Part shown: positions 20,930 to 34,400 of the stretch, piece by piece
How the letters are laid out: each line of letters starts with the position of its first letter
Numbering within the stretch: the stretch's first letter is position 1
Assembly (NCBI GenBank): GCA_036925085.1
Contig: JAUPFP010000005.1
Coordinates: 4,927,383 to 4,991,382 of the forward strand
Length of the DNA stretch: 64,000 bases
Direction: 5' to 3'
From: Brachycybe producta
Taxonomy: Eukaryota > Arthropoda > Diplopoda > Playtdesmida > Andrognathidae
The notes under the pieces: generated by a model
The model's input: the letters and a program-made list of their open reading frames with translations, nothing else
Database searches by the model: none
Told to the model about the DNA's origin: nothing
Made by a program: the position numbers and the translations under genes

Positions 20930-23900
20930 ATGGACCTATTTGACGATTTGCCTGAGCCCGGTAAGTTTTTTTCTTTTAGAAATTTGGATGCAAGTTTAAA
21001 TTCGAAATTGCATTTGAAAAGAAGAAGTGTATTGCAAGTGGATGGCTTAGAAGCCAAGGGAGACAGGTGGCATTTTTATACAAATGGTCAAATAAGTACC
21101 ACCATTTTAACCATGAAATGATAAAGAATGTGGTTGACGAGAGAAATAAACGAAAAAGCCGCTCATTGCTACTTTATAGCATCGAGACGTAAAACTATTG
21201 TGTCTATTGGAGGTCTTTATACTTCAGTTTTTCAAAACTTTTTCTCAGAAACATTTCTTTCGTCACTTATTCCTCTTGGCTTCTAAGCTCATCGGTTCCA
21301 ATGCCCAGTTAATAATGTGAATGAAACGTGAACAGAAATCTGATATTGAGTTAGATTATTGATAAGCACGTAAGAAGTTTTTGGTATTCTTTCTATTTGG
21401 AGCCTTTAGCTTCCAAGCGAAAGCTGTACATTTGTTAAATAGGTTGCGCGGAATAGGGCGAAATTTTGTCTCCTGAAATAAGGTGAAAATAAAGTATACA
21501 CTCCTACATTGAGGAGCCATAAACCAGTAGAGTAATGTTATAAGACAAAAGCTAAGCGACTCCATTGTGAATGTTTCATAACAATTGTTTCGCGTGTTTT
21601 ATGATTATTGATTTGTTTTTTTTTAGTGAATAATAGCGGACCAAATGTGACTGAAGTTGAAAAGAAGGGAGAAAAACGTAAATTCGAAGTCGGATCGGAC
21701 GAAGGTGCCGAAGAAAGTGATTGTTGTGCTAAAATCAAAGTTTCAAGACCCAGTTCTCGTAAGAAAACGCGACGAACCTGTTAATTAGACCTTAATCATT
21801 GAATTTATGGTTTTTCATTATTGTGTAGAATTGTCGACTGTTTTAAGAGGTTATGTTGCGGAGTTACGCGGCGAAAGAGAAGATATGCAAGATGCTAATG
21901 TAATCGTTGATGATTACGCTTCTCAGGTCAAACATTTGCATTCTGACGTGTGAGTGAGGAGTCCTTACTTCGATAGATTCAGTTTCTGATCTTTTTTTAA
22001 TTGTTCCGTTTCAGTTCTAGAGTCTCGTTTTATGGTGTTTTTGATGGACACGCGGGGTCGAGAGCATCTCGATATGCTGCGTCGAACCTTCCAAGTAACC
22101 TCGCCTTAAAGTTTTCCAAAGGTTATTTCTCGTCGTTTTTTTTTTTTCTAAAGCTAATTACGGGCATTCATAACAAACTATGGTGTTTTCTCTTTCACTT
22201 ATTTTTAGGAGATTTGAACCAGATAGAAAAAGATATTGGAAAATGTTTTACGGAAGCATTCAAGAAAACAGATGAAGAATTCTTGAAAGAAGCCACGAAA
22301 CGGTTTTAACTTTTATCTTAAGTGATTAATAGATAATATGTTTTAAATTGTACATCATTTTGAATCTTTTAGTAAACCTACTTGGAAGGATGGAACGACT
22401 GCAATCGTCGTGTTGGTCGTCGACGACGTTCTTTACACGGCAAACCTTGGAGACAGCAAAGTAACGTTGAGTATATAAACAAATACGTAAATGTTGAACT
22501 AAAAAATAAAAGCAAAGTGTTTTGAAAAAAGTCATTTTGTTGCTAGGCCGTCTTGTGCCGTTTCAGTGTGGAACGAAGTAAAAATGTCGCCATTGCTCTT
22601 TCGAAAGACCACAGTCCGACACAGTACGAGGAACGGATGCGCATTCAAAAGTTTGGCGGTCATGTTAGGTAGAAATAGCATCGTGTCCTCTCTTTAACGA
22701 ACGGACGAACTAATGTTTCATTGAATTCGTTGTGCTTAGAGATGGTAGGGTGATGGGAATTCTAGAAGTCTCGCGGTCTATCGGTGATGGTCAATACAAA
22801 ACGTGTGGTGTGATATCGATACCAGATGTCAAGAGATGTCCGATAACTGAAAATGACAGGTTTTTTTTTATGAACAGCTGATTTTTGAACTCTGGTCATT
22901 CCCTGCTTTTCTGGGAGAAAATTAAGAGAAACTTGGAAAATGTTTTAATAACTAGAAATCTAGCTTAAGTTACTTAAGTGCCTATAATTAGACGTTGTTT
23001 CAGAAAAGTGACATGGATGGCTCTTACAACACTTAATTTTTATTACCGTGTTAGAAAAACCGTTTTTTTTTTTTAAATATTTTAACGTCTTTTAAAATAT
23101 AAAACATATTACATGATTATGAAAACCAAATAAAACTACCATTATAATTTGTTGTATTTCTATTTAAACGCTCAGGAAAAAAAAGTCACAACGGCATACA
23201 AGACTGGTAAACTGGTTCTTTCGTTTTTTTCCCATTGGGTCATTATCTATTCGTTGGTTTGGGGCAATGCAACGGAAAAGTGAAGAAACCAGTTATGCAG
23301 TCATGGTTGCTATTGCGGGTTTTTCTCCTCTTCTGTTTATATGAAGGTAGGTTAGTTTTGTTTTTTTCATTTTATATTCTAATTAAGACGTTAAAATATT
23401 TGTGAAAGTGTTAATTTCTTAGACGTTAATAAGCGTCAGCGTTGCAAGCGCCATCCGTGTCACTTTTCAGGAACAACGTCTAATTACAGGCAATTAAAAG
23501 TATTTTCATGTTGATATCTTTCAAAATAAACTTTTTGCAGACAAAAATTAAAAAAAAAATACCATCTGCGAAGCATAGTCTGCTTAAAGTTGGATCATTT
23601 TCAACCTAACATACAAAGCTTATTTTGAAAGATGTGAAAGTACCCATAAGTGAATGAGCTACCCTTCTAGTTTCTAAAGCACTTTCAAGTTTTTCTTTAT
23701 TTTGCACCTGAAAGAATAATCAAAGTTCGAGCGACATTTACACTTTAAAGCCACCTTAATCGTTGCTGTAACTTTTTAAAGTTGTGATTGAAGATTTATC
23801 TCCGTACAGGTTTGTTATAATGGCTTGTGATGGTTTGTGGAAAATCTTTACACCTGAAGAAGCTATCGATTTTGTGTGTGATGTTCTCGATGTAAGAAAA

Positions 23901-24105
23901 TGTCTTAACAAAATTAGTATCTAGTTAGTGGCAGAACGTTTGATTTCTAAGTTTTGTTCATGTTTATTGCTAATTTATGTAGGAAAAGGGTGGTAGTGTG
24001 CAGTACGAATTAGCGTGCTTGCGACTTGCTAAAGAGGCGGTTCGTAAAGGTAGCGGTGATAATGTTACTGTGGTCATTGTGGCCATCGAACACCTCGACA
24101 GATAA
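20930..24105 (+). CDS. ILKAP: ILKAP-type PP2C serine/threonine phosphatase, complete, 10 exons, 339 aa
   Basis: Metal-dependent phosphatase related to integrin-linked-kinase-associated phosphatase. Exons: 20930-20960, 21627-21758, 21829-21949, 22015-22121, 22209-22302, 22373-22460, 22547-22668, 22740-22859, 23810-23891, 23983-24105; total 1020 nt, all phases matching. The start MDLFDDLPEP matches vertebrate ILKAP. PP2C motifs are intact: GEREDMQD (E72, D76), FDGHAG (D105, G106), LGDSK, EVSRSIGDGQYK, ACDGLWK (D279) and GDNVTVV (D325). The acidic linker before the catalytic domain is shorter than in human (392 aa total). The donor after exon 3 is GTGAGT at 21950, not the upstream GT at 21927, because only the former keeps the frame into RVSFYGVFDGH. 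Intron 8 is filled by an interrupted foldback transposon. AATAAA at 24369-24374 is a possible polyadenylation site. Confidence 0.97.
22865..23768. repeat. Foldback family A copy in ILKAP intron 8, interrupted
   Basis: The left part (about 22865-22985, starting TATGAACAGCTGATTTTTGA) and the right part (about 23485-23768, ending AAAGCCACCTTAA) together make a family A element. About 500 bp of other sequence lies between them and is best read as a later insertion. Confidence 0.7.
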
Positions 24106-25460
24106 CGAGATGTGTCCGAGTGTTTGGAGAAGGGATATTTTCGAGTTAGTGCATTAACTTATGCTGTGAATAATATATAAATACATTGTGCATTAAGCAA
24201 ATGCATTTTCATGTGTAATGGTAAACGTTGTTATTATTCATTTCATTTTATTTTGAGAAACTGGTTTATTCCCGAAAATATTGCATAAAGGCATGATATG
24301 AACTATTTGAAACCGCATGTTGCAGGATTGGGTGCACATAATTATATGACGACATTCATCTTTCTTAAAATAAATATACAGAGGTAGCTCAATTAATAGC
24401 TCTGCTATGGAACCAATAGATCGTCCTATCTCTTCTTAGGGTTGTATTCGTAATTATCTTTTAAGTCAAAGCTAGTGCTAAACTCAGCAACTTTTACTTG
24501 AAACTTTACCTCTAAACATTCATTAATGAAAAGTTAGTCAAAGTTAGAGATAAACTTGTAAACTTTTACAGGAAATTTTTATATTTAAAGTTGAGAAGTT
24601 TTTAGCACTACCTTTGACTTAGCATTCATTAAGAATACAACCCTAAGAATATGACCTTAAATTCCTTCTCAGTTATAATACAATTTAAAGAACATACAAA
24701 AACAGTGGATGGTCTTGTAAAAAAAAAAAAAAAAGATTCAAGATTTTCATTAGTGTTCATTTTAGCTTTAAAAAGCAGATGATTAGCTGCATTCTTTCTT
24801 CAGCCTTCAGGCATGACATTTTTCTCTAATGTGGAATTTTGCTACCTTTATTATATGTATATATCTTGGTTTTATCTATTATGTCCTTTTGTTTCTGTTT
24901 TTCTATATAGGTTCATTATCAGAGTGTGCCTTTTTTATTTTCATATTCACAATTTACTGAAAGAAATAAAATCGGTTCATTTTTCTCATTACTTTTTTTT
25001 TTTTTTAGTTTTTTAATTGTAATTTTTATTTTTGAATAAAAATGGAAAAAGTAGTTTTTTGCCACAAATAAAGTTAATAATATGTATGAAACATTAAAAT
25101 ATGTTTTGATTAATTATCGAAAGGCATAATTTAATATTTTTATTTCTTCAATAGGGAAAAATATAATTAAAACAGGGATTTTGATGACCAAATATAAATT
25201 CTTGCACTGTCACACTGTTTGCGCCTGCGCGGATTGTGGTACGCTTCGTGGTTTATAAACGGAAATTGCTTGTTTAATCATTTTAGCGGCAGAAAGCGGT
25301 GAGAAGCGGACGATTCGTGGAGTAGCTCTACGGCAGCGCGCTCATTACGAAATAATTTACTTCAACAAGAGCCGAAGAGTTTCATATTTCTCGTGAATTC
25401 CGACGTTATCTGGGCGTCTAAATTTCAGAGTTAATTGGGTTTTTTAAAAATATTTAGACG
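24106..25460. other. ILKAP 3' UTR, repeat and EFHD 5' region
   Basis: A palindromic element at about 24436-24655 has arms beginning CTTAGGGTTGTATTC on both strands. The AATAAA at 24369-24374 just before it may end ILKAP. The 250 bp before the EFHD start codon are richer in CpG, as expected for a promoter/5' UTR. No coding exon seen. Confidence 0.6.
25220..25231 (+). promoter_or_regulatory. Possible NRF-1-like site upstream of EFHD
   Basis: TGCGCCTGCGCG fits the consensus of the nuclear respiratory factor 1 binding site and lies 230 bp before the EFHD start codon in a locally CpG-rich stretch. This is motif similarity only. Confidence 0.35.
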
Positions 25461-28400
25461 ATGGCAGATCAAGAATTAACCGCAAAACTTCAACGACGTC
25501 AAATTATCAACGAAAACGCTGAAAACGGAGTCGAAGTGAAGATGAAATACAAAGTTTTTAACCCATATACAGAATTTCCGGAGTTTAGTCGGAAGGAAAT
25601 CAAGGATTTCGAGAAAACCTTCAAAAAGTGAGTTATTATTTTTAATTCTAATTCGTTTGTTTTGTTGTTGTCAAATGAAAATGACCTTGCTAACCTAATG
25701 AGCAACGCAGTGAAGCCTACAATAAGTTTAGAGGCAGATCAGATGAGAAAGGGGGGGTAGCATGACGTCATTTGGAGTAAGTTATGAATGTGTTAAGAAT
25801 GAGATGGGTTATCAAATATGGCGCCTTACAGAAAGAGGTCCGGCGTGAAAGAGGCCATTTTTGTGCACACTTTTGTTGACAGTTTTGGCTTCAAGTTTGC
25901 CGTGTGATCCGTTTGCCTCTCTTGTTTCGTGAAGTAAACGATGCTCCGATAGACGTCATAATGCCTACCTTCAATTGATTTTGATGCCGGATCGGCTGAT
26001 CGGAATTTCTAATAATATCTTAGCGGACACACTTATTTCTCCATGTGGTTTATATTTACTTGATGCTTACTTCTATAGATACAATCATATTTTATGGTAT
26101 TCGTGAGTTATTTTTGTTTTCTTAACGAAATGTTTACACGAGGGATGAAATTTCACATCTTTTGAGCAGCAGTTTTGTTTTCTTGTGCAGAAAGTTTATT
26201 TTAGTTAGTTATTTATTTTTTAAAAAATTCCAAGATGTGTGAAATGAAATAAAAGGACCCACAAGTTGGTCTTTTAACCTATTTTAGAACAGGACGGAGA
26301 TGTACTCAACCTTCTTCGAATGAGAGCCATTATTGAAACGTCTAATTCTTCTTTTAGGACTTTTAACTTGCTTCACCTATAAAGATTTGTTTTGGACAAA
26401 TTATCAAAGTTTAACTGAAAATAGAAGATAAAAAATTAAAGCATTTTCATCATAAACTTAAATTTGTATCATTTTCAAACTGGCAAAAAAAAAAGTTTAT
26501 TTTAAAATAAAGCAACATAAAAATCTTCTGGTTTATAAAAAACACTTTCAAGTTTCTCTTATACCTTGCCTGCACCTAATAAGTTGAGTGCATTTAAATA
26601 TTAAATGTGTTCTATCGAGAGATCCCCCGTTGAGAATATAAAAACGTATATCGAATTCAAAATATTCAGTTAATAAAAAATATCTTATCTGAATTTAATG
26701 AGTCCAATATTGGATAACCAAATATTGATTTAGTATTTCTTTATGTTAACATATTAAGGTAATGCAGTCAATTTTTAAGTTTTCAATGCCCTTATTTAAC
26801 TAGATTCCATATAATTCAACTAAACGCAATTAACTTGAATGCATTTAGCAAAAATGTAGACTAATCCCTAGTACACACACCTGATAATTTAAATGCATTT
26901 AAATAATAAACGTGTTCTACAGAACCCTGTGAAGGACAAACAAACAATATGTCAAATTCAATTTATTCAGTTGATTAATCTGAAAATATTGAGTCAATAC
27001 TTAAATCTACTTATGTAAACTATTGACAAAATTTAGTATTTCAATTTATAATATTAAAAATAAAGTCAATTTTTATTTGGTTCGTGTCCTTAACTGGATT
27101 CCGTATAATTCACCTAAACACATTTAATTTGAATTCATTTAACTCTTAAGTGTGTACTTAAGGGATTACATCCATTAAAGTAACTAACCTTAAATTCTAG
27201 TTTCAAATGAAATTTGATTCGTTTTTAAAAAATGTAATCGATCCTCAATATCATAGATTATAGATATATGTAATTAATGCGCAATTAGATTGGTTATGCT
27301 GTGGTCAAGTCTACGTGGCTTACAGCTTGTTACGTCTCCCGATTATTGACGTCAGTTGTTGGCCCTTTGAATGAATTAATTTAGAAGAATATGTTTGTCA
27401 TTATCCGCCTTAACAATGTGTACACCTATCAACAGGTGACTCATTCAATTTAACATTTCCTTCTCTTCTGTATTGGGGGGGGGGGTGTAGCTGACCGGAT
27501 CATTCAATTTTGTAGGCGCTGGTTGGTGATTATTACTTCAGAAATTGAGACATGATCTTGTTTTGTTGTTGTTGTTGATGATTCATCTATAATTCATAAC
27601 TAATTGGTAGATGTTTTGATCATTAATTAATTAATTAAATAAATATAAGATGACGTCATTGACGTGCAATACAAGAAGAAGAAATTTATCTGGAATTATA
27701 TTTACCTTGGACTCAGGTTTTTTTTTTTTTTTTGAGAATTTAAATTGAGATAATAAATTCAAGATTAAACTAATACCTTGTACACACATACGCAGTTAAA
27801 TGCATTTAAATATTAAACACGTTCTACAGAGCCCCGTGAAGGTCAAATGGACAATATGTCGAATTCAATTTATTCAGTTAATAATCTCAAAATATTGAGT
27901 TAATACTTAAATATAATATAGAAACTATTGACAGAATATTGATTTAGTATTTCAATTTGAAATATTAATATTAAAGTCAATGTTTATTTGAGTTATGTCC
28001 TTAACTGGATTCCGTATAATTCACCTAAACACATTTAATTTGAATTCATTTAACTCATGCACGTGTACAACGTATAACCCCCCCCCCCTTACCCCACCTT
28101 CCTTCATCGAATGAATAATTAATCTACGAGAACAATAAATTTCATCGTTTTAAAAAAAAGAATTTTTTTAACAAAATTCTAACGAATACGTGTTCAGAAT
28201 AGGAAAGAAATTTAGAACTGGGTGAATGCCATTAGTTACCTCACTACTCCTCCTCCTCCCCCCCCCCCCCGTTTTTTTAGTGTCCTACAAATTACAAAAG
28301 ACAGTTATATTTAGTGTGACAGAGCAATGATCAGTGATAAATTGATAATACCTTGTTTTAGGCCTCCTCACGAAGCTCACTTTAAAAGAATCTAGATTGC

Positions 28401-31400
28401 TTAGTAAACAACTAGAATGCTTTGGGTAACTATAATCTAACACATGAGTTCTAAGACAAATGCAACTCCATTCAGAAATTATTCATTCAACGCCATCTGT
28501 GACGTCATTTTGAAGTGTCAGTAATCTGTCGACATTAGGTCGTGAATGATTGTCTGTGCATACTCTACCAGAGCATTTTAGTTTACTGCGAGATGAAGCT
28601 TGATCTGTGTTGCAACTATGAGCTGCACCTTCGTAACTGCATACATGGAAGTAAAATTTTATATGTAAATGCCATTAGCAATAGATACTAATTAAGCTGG
28701 TTTCTATTTTTAGCTTTCTGACAGATTTAGATCAGTTTGGCCCACTTTTCATGACTTCTCACTGTCTCAAAAAAACTGAAGTAACTTAAGGGATGGATCG
28801 CACATACTGATAAAATCAGAACAAAATCAGAATAACTGTATGGTGTTGACAGGTATATGGCGCTTCTGCTAAATGAGACTTTTTACGCGCGTGTTTTTTC
28901 ATCTTACATTGCCTTTTTTTTATATTGGCCTACCTTTTGTATGTATTGCCCAACGATCTATAAAGAATAGATTGGTAGTTAAGACGCCATTTTGAGGCGA
29001 ATTGAACACTACGGCGGCCATGACAGTAAAAGGCAAAAAGCTCTTAATTGCCTATGGGCTGCTCATAGCAAACTCATATATTCTTATTTTTTTTTTTTCA
29101 GAAAAGGAACTGCACATTTAATGTATTTGTTCATTATTTATGTAACCTACTCGTAAAATTATACTGAATACAATACAATAAAATTTAATTATTTATTTCA
29201 CACAATTAAATACCAAAATACACATATTTAACATGAATAATAAAATACGTACATAAACGTGATTTATTCAATGGCCTTTGAAAATAATTAATTTGGTTAG
29301 CTGTTAGTTAGCTGTTGCTGTTACAGTCATTCGCTTTTTCACTGTTGGCAGGTAGTACCCGCACCTTCTCTCGATTACCCTCACCTGCCCAAAAATATCG
29401 CGACCTGCCCAGAAATAAGGAAATTCTGCCCTATACAAAAAATTTCAAAATTTTTTTAAAATTCCGGGAATGTTTTTAAGTATGCCCAAATAAGAAGAAA
29501 ACATCCATTAAAATTCTCTTAAAAATACGTCAAATTAATTTTAAAAAAAACACACAATTAAACCACAGAGAAGCCAACACGTGCTGATTTTTCTGTTTTT
29601 TTTTTAATTATTTTTACGTATTTTATGAGCATTTTAATTGATGTTTTTTTCTTATTTGAGTGTACTCAATGGAGTTTAACATAAGAGTTAGAAATTCGCG
29701 ATTTTGAAATGGTTTTTAAAAATATAACCACACTTACTAATTTTTTGTCATTCTATCACCAGATCAGCATATATTTAAGGAGCACATTGGACTTTGAAAA
29801 ATTAAAATTGGACAACTTTAAATATGAAAAATAAACTGTATTTTAAAAATTAACATTTTTTCTTTAAAATCAGTTCTATGGGCTCAATAGAACAACGATG
29901 CTAACGCTAAGTGTTGAAGTAAGTTTGTGATATAGTCTCTTAACATATGCACCACCTTTTCGTTTCAACCTTAGGCTACTCTTTTCATTAAGCACCGTCC
30001 CTCCATCAACTTCCGTTCATAACGGAAATGATGGAAGAAGTAGACCCAATGATAACTTTTAACCGTGCGGCCCCCACTTGCCTGTACTATTGACGCATTC
30101 ACATTAGGCTGGTTTCTGCTGGATTGTTGTAGCCCTCTAGCAGCATAGTGTGAACTGCTACCAGCGGCTGCTTTCTCCAAAAGAAAATTGTCGTCGCAGT
30201 TTATTGGGTTTGGGTTTGCAATGGGGCATGATGAGACCATTGGAAGAGTGCTGGACTGAGACAATTAGGTATTTTCCCCGATGGGCCTCTTAAGTTTAAG
30301 GACCGGTTTTTTTTTCCATTGACGAGCGGATTTTACATGATGATTGATGGTCAATAAATGTTTAAAAATCACAGTAGTAGGTTTTTTTAGTAATAAATAA
30401 ATCCAAAGACGAGGACTTTTGTGAAGAAAAAAATAAGAAAAGGGGAAAATATTTTTTTAAAAAATGATGCTCGCTACGCTCGCTGAAAGTTAGTTCAAAA
30501 TAGCATAAGAAAATTGACAAGTTTATTGTAGGCAAAAATGAAAATCGAACCAAGTGAAATGTTTCGATGGAGTTCTAGCCACTTTTGAAGTTCTTTTATT
30601 CGTGAGGGCCTATAAATATTTTATTCCGGGCCGTTTTTCCCCCTCTGGCCCGTGCTGAAGTTGCTTGTAATACAGCCAAATAAAATTCACTTCCCGTCGT
30701 TTTATTTTTTTTATGTGGAACCTCGCTTGATCCGGTTAAATTATTGTTTCATTTCCGGTATGATTCATTCTCACGTCGGAAAAAAAAAACTTATTTACAA
30801 ATGATAACATTTCATGGGATTGTTATAAAAATGGAGAAAAAGGTGGCACATTTTTTAAAAAATATAAATGACGAATTGTAACTAATGTAATAAAAAGTAA
30901 ATGGAATATTTAATTTTGATTAATTGGGGAAATTGTTTTTAACAATAGATTATTTAGAGTTTGTTAAATTTCAAACTGAATTTAAAAATTCTAATTTTCA
31001 TGATTCGACATTTTTAATTTTTTCTTCCAAATTTAAGTGTCATAATATGAAATTTCATTATGAATGATGTCACCATGAAAATACAATTGATTCGATTCCT
31101 AAAATCTCACAAATTACAATTGTATTGTATAATAAAAACAAAAGATCAGCACAAAAAAAAAGAACAAAGAGACTTTCTCAACAAAACAAAACCCTTCAAC
31201 TTGTAAATGTGGTAGAAAATGCTGCTATTTAAGTTGTATTTGACTTTAAAAAACCTCGTCGCTTTATTAACAACAGGTAAACCCTTATAGGTTTTAAGTT
31301 ATAACACACTCCAACAGTCTCTTGATGAACCAACTAGCAACGAAGTCCCAAATAGAAGTAGGAAACTTGGTACTTTTGAACTCTCTAATGTGGGGGTTAC

Positions 31401-34400
31401 AACTTGGGCTAGAATTTTTAATTACGCAATATCAAGCAAATGTTTCTTAATCTGCGGCCCAAGGGCCAATTGTGAACTAGCGGATTCCCATGTAGATCAA
31501 TCAACAATTGCAGGTTTTTCAATTAAAAACATTGGTTATACGGCTAGAACTCTATAGTTGACAACGGATAGTAACCATACATCTAGCCTCTAACCAGCCT
31601 TTGTGATTAGAAAAAGCACAATTGCAGTTGCTATAATGATGATTACTTCCACTACTGGCAATTGGGCCACAAATTGAGAAACACTTCTTTTTGATATTTG
31701 CGTAAAAATCCGAGCTCTAGTTTGCAACATAGAAAAATTCTGTTCAAAGGTACTGCACAAAACAGGGTTTTAATGTTGCGTACAGAGGCTAGCAGTGAAC
31801 AAAATATCGAATTTTTCTATTAGATGCATTTGCGACCACAAAGTATTCATTCATTCATTGTATTGAAAACTTGAAATGAGCTGCGATCACACGTTTTTCT
31901 TAAGGAAACATGAGAAAAATGGGTTTTTATATAAAAAAAATCATTCAAAAGTCGAAGTTTATGTGAAACAGAAACTGTAAGAGGAAAAAAAAATGGTTGT
32001 TAAATTGAAAGTAAAAAAATGCAAAGACAAATTGACAGTTTCGTAAAATAGGGCCTATGCCCCCCCCCCCCCCCCAACCCATACAAAATTACCTTCATTT
32101 TTCACTTTTGAATAGAAAAGTGAAAAATGAAGTAACTTAGTCTCAACTATTCAATTTGTTCAATCTTTTAGAATTTTTTATCTTGTAATTTTTAAAAGAA
32201 ATTCCTATGACATATTTATTTTGAAAGATAATTAGTTCATTAATTTGTTTATAATAAATTATTATATTCTTTAAAATAATGTACTTCGAACTTCAATTTT
32301 TTATTTGCTTGTGACATTCACTTATTATAAGTGGATCTTATTTACTCTGTTTATATTTTAATTTAGATATTCGTCTGAATTTAGATAATGAGTTAATTAA
32401 ACCTCATTAATTAAATGCAAAAGATTTCGTTTTTTTTTTAATTTTGAGTGCATTGAATAGAAAAAGATGGAGAAAAAAAAATTGATTTGTGAAGAGAGAA
32501 TTTCTGAAATTCCAATCGGGGATTATAATAAATTCGGTTATTTGACCGTTCATCCGTTTTGGTATTTAGTTCGGTGTTGCCCCGCCCCACCTCCCTTTCC
32601 TCTCTTCTCTCTCCCCCCCCCCCTCAAGGTCCATCAACCCGTTGATCTACAAAAACAATAATATTATTAAATTATAATAAAGTAACGGACGACGGAATTC
32701 CTATTTATTTATATTTCAAATGTCCTCTTCTTGTATTCAATTTACAAATGATATGTTAGCATTTCCACTTTTCTGTGTTCTAAATTGTGGGGAAGTGATT
32801 ATTCGGATTTAATTTGGCTTCTTTTGTCCCATCATGATGATGATGATGATGATGATGATGGTACATTGAAAAATATAAAGCTGTGAAGAGGAAAGTGTAA
32901 GGGAATCAAAGGAATGGTCCACACATACTGAAAAAAAAAGAGGCAGAAAATAGTAGGCCTAATGGAAGTGAAAATCATAATAATATTTCTGAGTTCATTT
33001 GCATTCTAGGGCTCTCACACATTACAACAGAAAAAAAAATTCAATGACATTGTTGAGTTTACAGAAGAGGATAGAAAGAATACGAGGAAGAGCTGCCTTT
33101 AAGAATAATAATGCTCCTGAAGGCGCCATTCCTATTGGCTGATATAACATGTTATTCTGTTATTCTTTGCGGGTTTTTTCTGCATAATATTCAGTCAGAT
33201 AAATTGAATACAATTATTCAAATTAAACACATTCTATTTTTAGTGGATTTTTTTTTTTGTTTCTGCGTGTGGAAACAGATACGGTAGTTTTATGATGGGA
33301 TCTAGATTGACAGATCAGATCCGTCGTTGATTCCACCGTGATAGGTTCATCAGATCCCATAGGTAAAACCACACTAGGGGCCCGGAAGGAATCGGTTTGG
33401 CTCCGTCCGAGCCTAGTCTAGATATATACCTATTCGATTTCTTTTGTTCTTATTCCATCCGGTATTTTCCTTTCCGATTCGTGAATTTCGGACTGGTCTA
33501 GTGTTGGAAGTTGGAAATTGATTAAAAAAAATGTTCTTCAAAAAAGTTTCATTTTTGAACCATTTTAAGCTGCCACAAAGAAATTTTCAAAAGTTTTGTT
33601 GGTTAGTAGGTTAAGGTATAAACGGGGATAATCGATAAATATGGTCCCGTGAAATCCATTTAGTAATTGACACAGGTGGACCTTGAAATGCAGTGTCAAA
33701 TTGAGGCTAAAGAGAACATATTTTTTATATTGTTTTTTTGTTTGAATTGTGTCAGATATGACATTGGGAACGATGGCTACTTGGACATCAAAGAACTGAA
33801 GCTGATGATGGAGAAATTGGGAGCGCCTCAGACCCATTTGGCGCTCAAGGAGATGATTTCAGAAGTGGACGAAGATAAAGATAATCTCATTAACTTCAGA
33901 GAGGTGAATAGCCAGCCAACCTGCCCATAATTTGTGGGGCCTCTTTTAACTTTTTCTTCAGATATTTATTTTTGTTTGGTTCATTGGTTGGACATTTTTT
34001 TTTTCAACAATAATATTCTAATGAAATGGACATATGTAAATTTATTAACAATTGTTGTTGTTCGAATGTTAAATGAACCTTTGAAACTAGAAAAACAAAC
34101 TTCAATTAAATTTGATTTGTTGTTAACCATAAATGTCAAGGCTCTCTTTAATTTGAATATTTTTTAGAGAGAAAATAACAAGTAGAAGAAAGACTTCTTA
34201 AAAAGTAGACCACAAATAAATTTAGAACAAGTTTGTTTTTATATCTTTTTAATATTTTTTTTTTACTGAATTTTTACAATTATTTTTCTCTCAGTTCATG
34301 TTAATCTATCATAAGGCGAGACAAGGTGAACTAGACGTAAACAGTGGACTGGGTCAGTTGGCTTCTCTGACCGAAATTGATGTGGACAAGGCGGGAGTGG

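Noticed and set aside
21927..21949. Alternative donor GTCAAA at 21927 for ILKAP exon 3
   Set aside because: It leaves phase 0 and would place an in-frame stop just after the next acceptor. The strong GTGAGT at 21950 keeps the frame into the conserved DGH motif.
26573..28075. CRISPR-like spacing of repeats
   Set aside because: The repeats are about 300 bp, diverged and have inverted ends; they are transposon copies in an animal intron.
29971..30264. 97-residue minus-strand frame in EFHD intron 1
   Set aside because: No recognised domain and no splice continuity; it lies among repeats. Possibly a transposon fragment, but not supportable as a gene.
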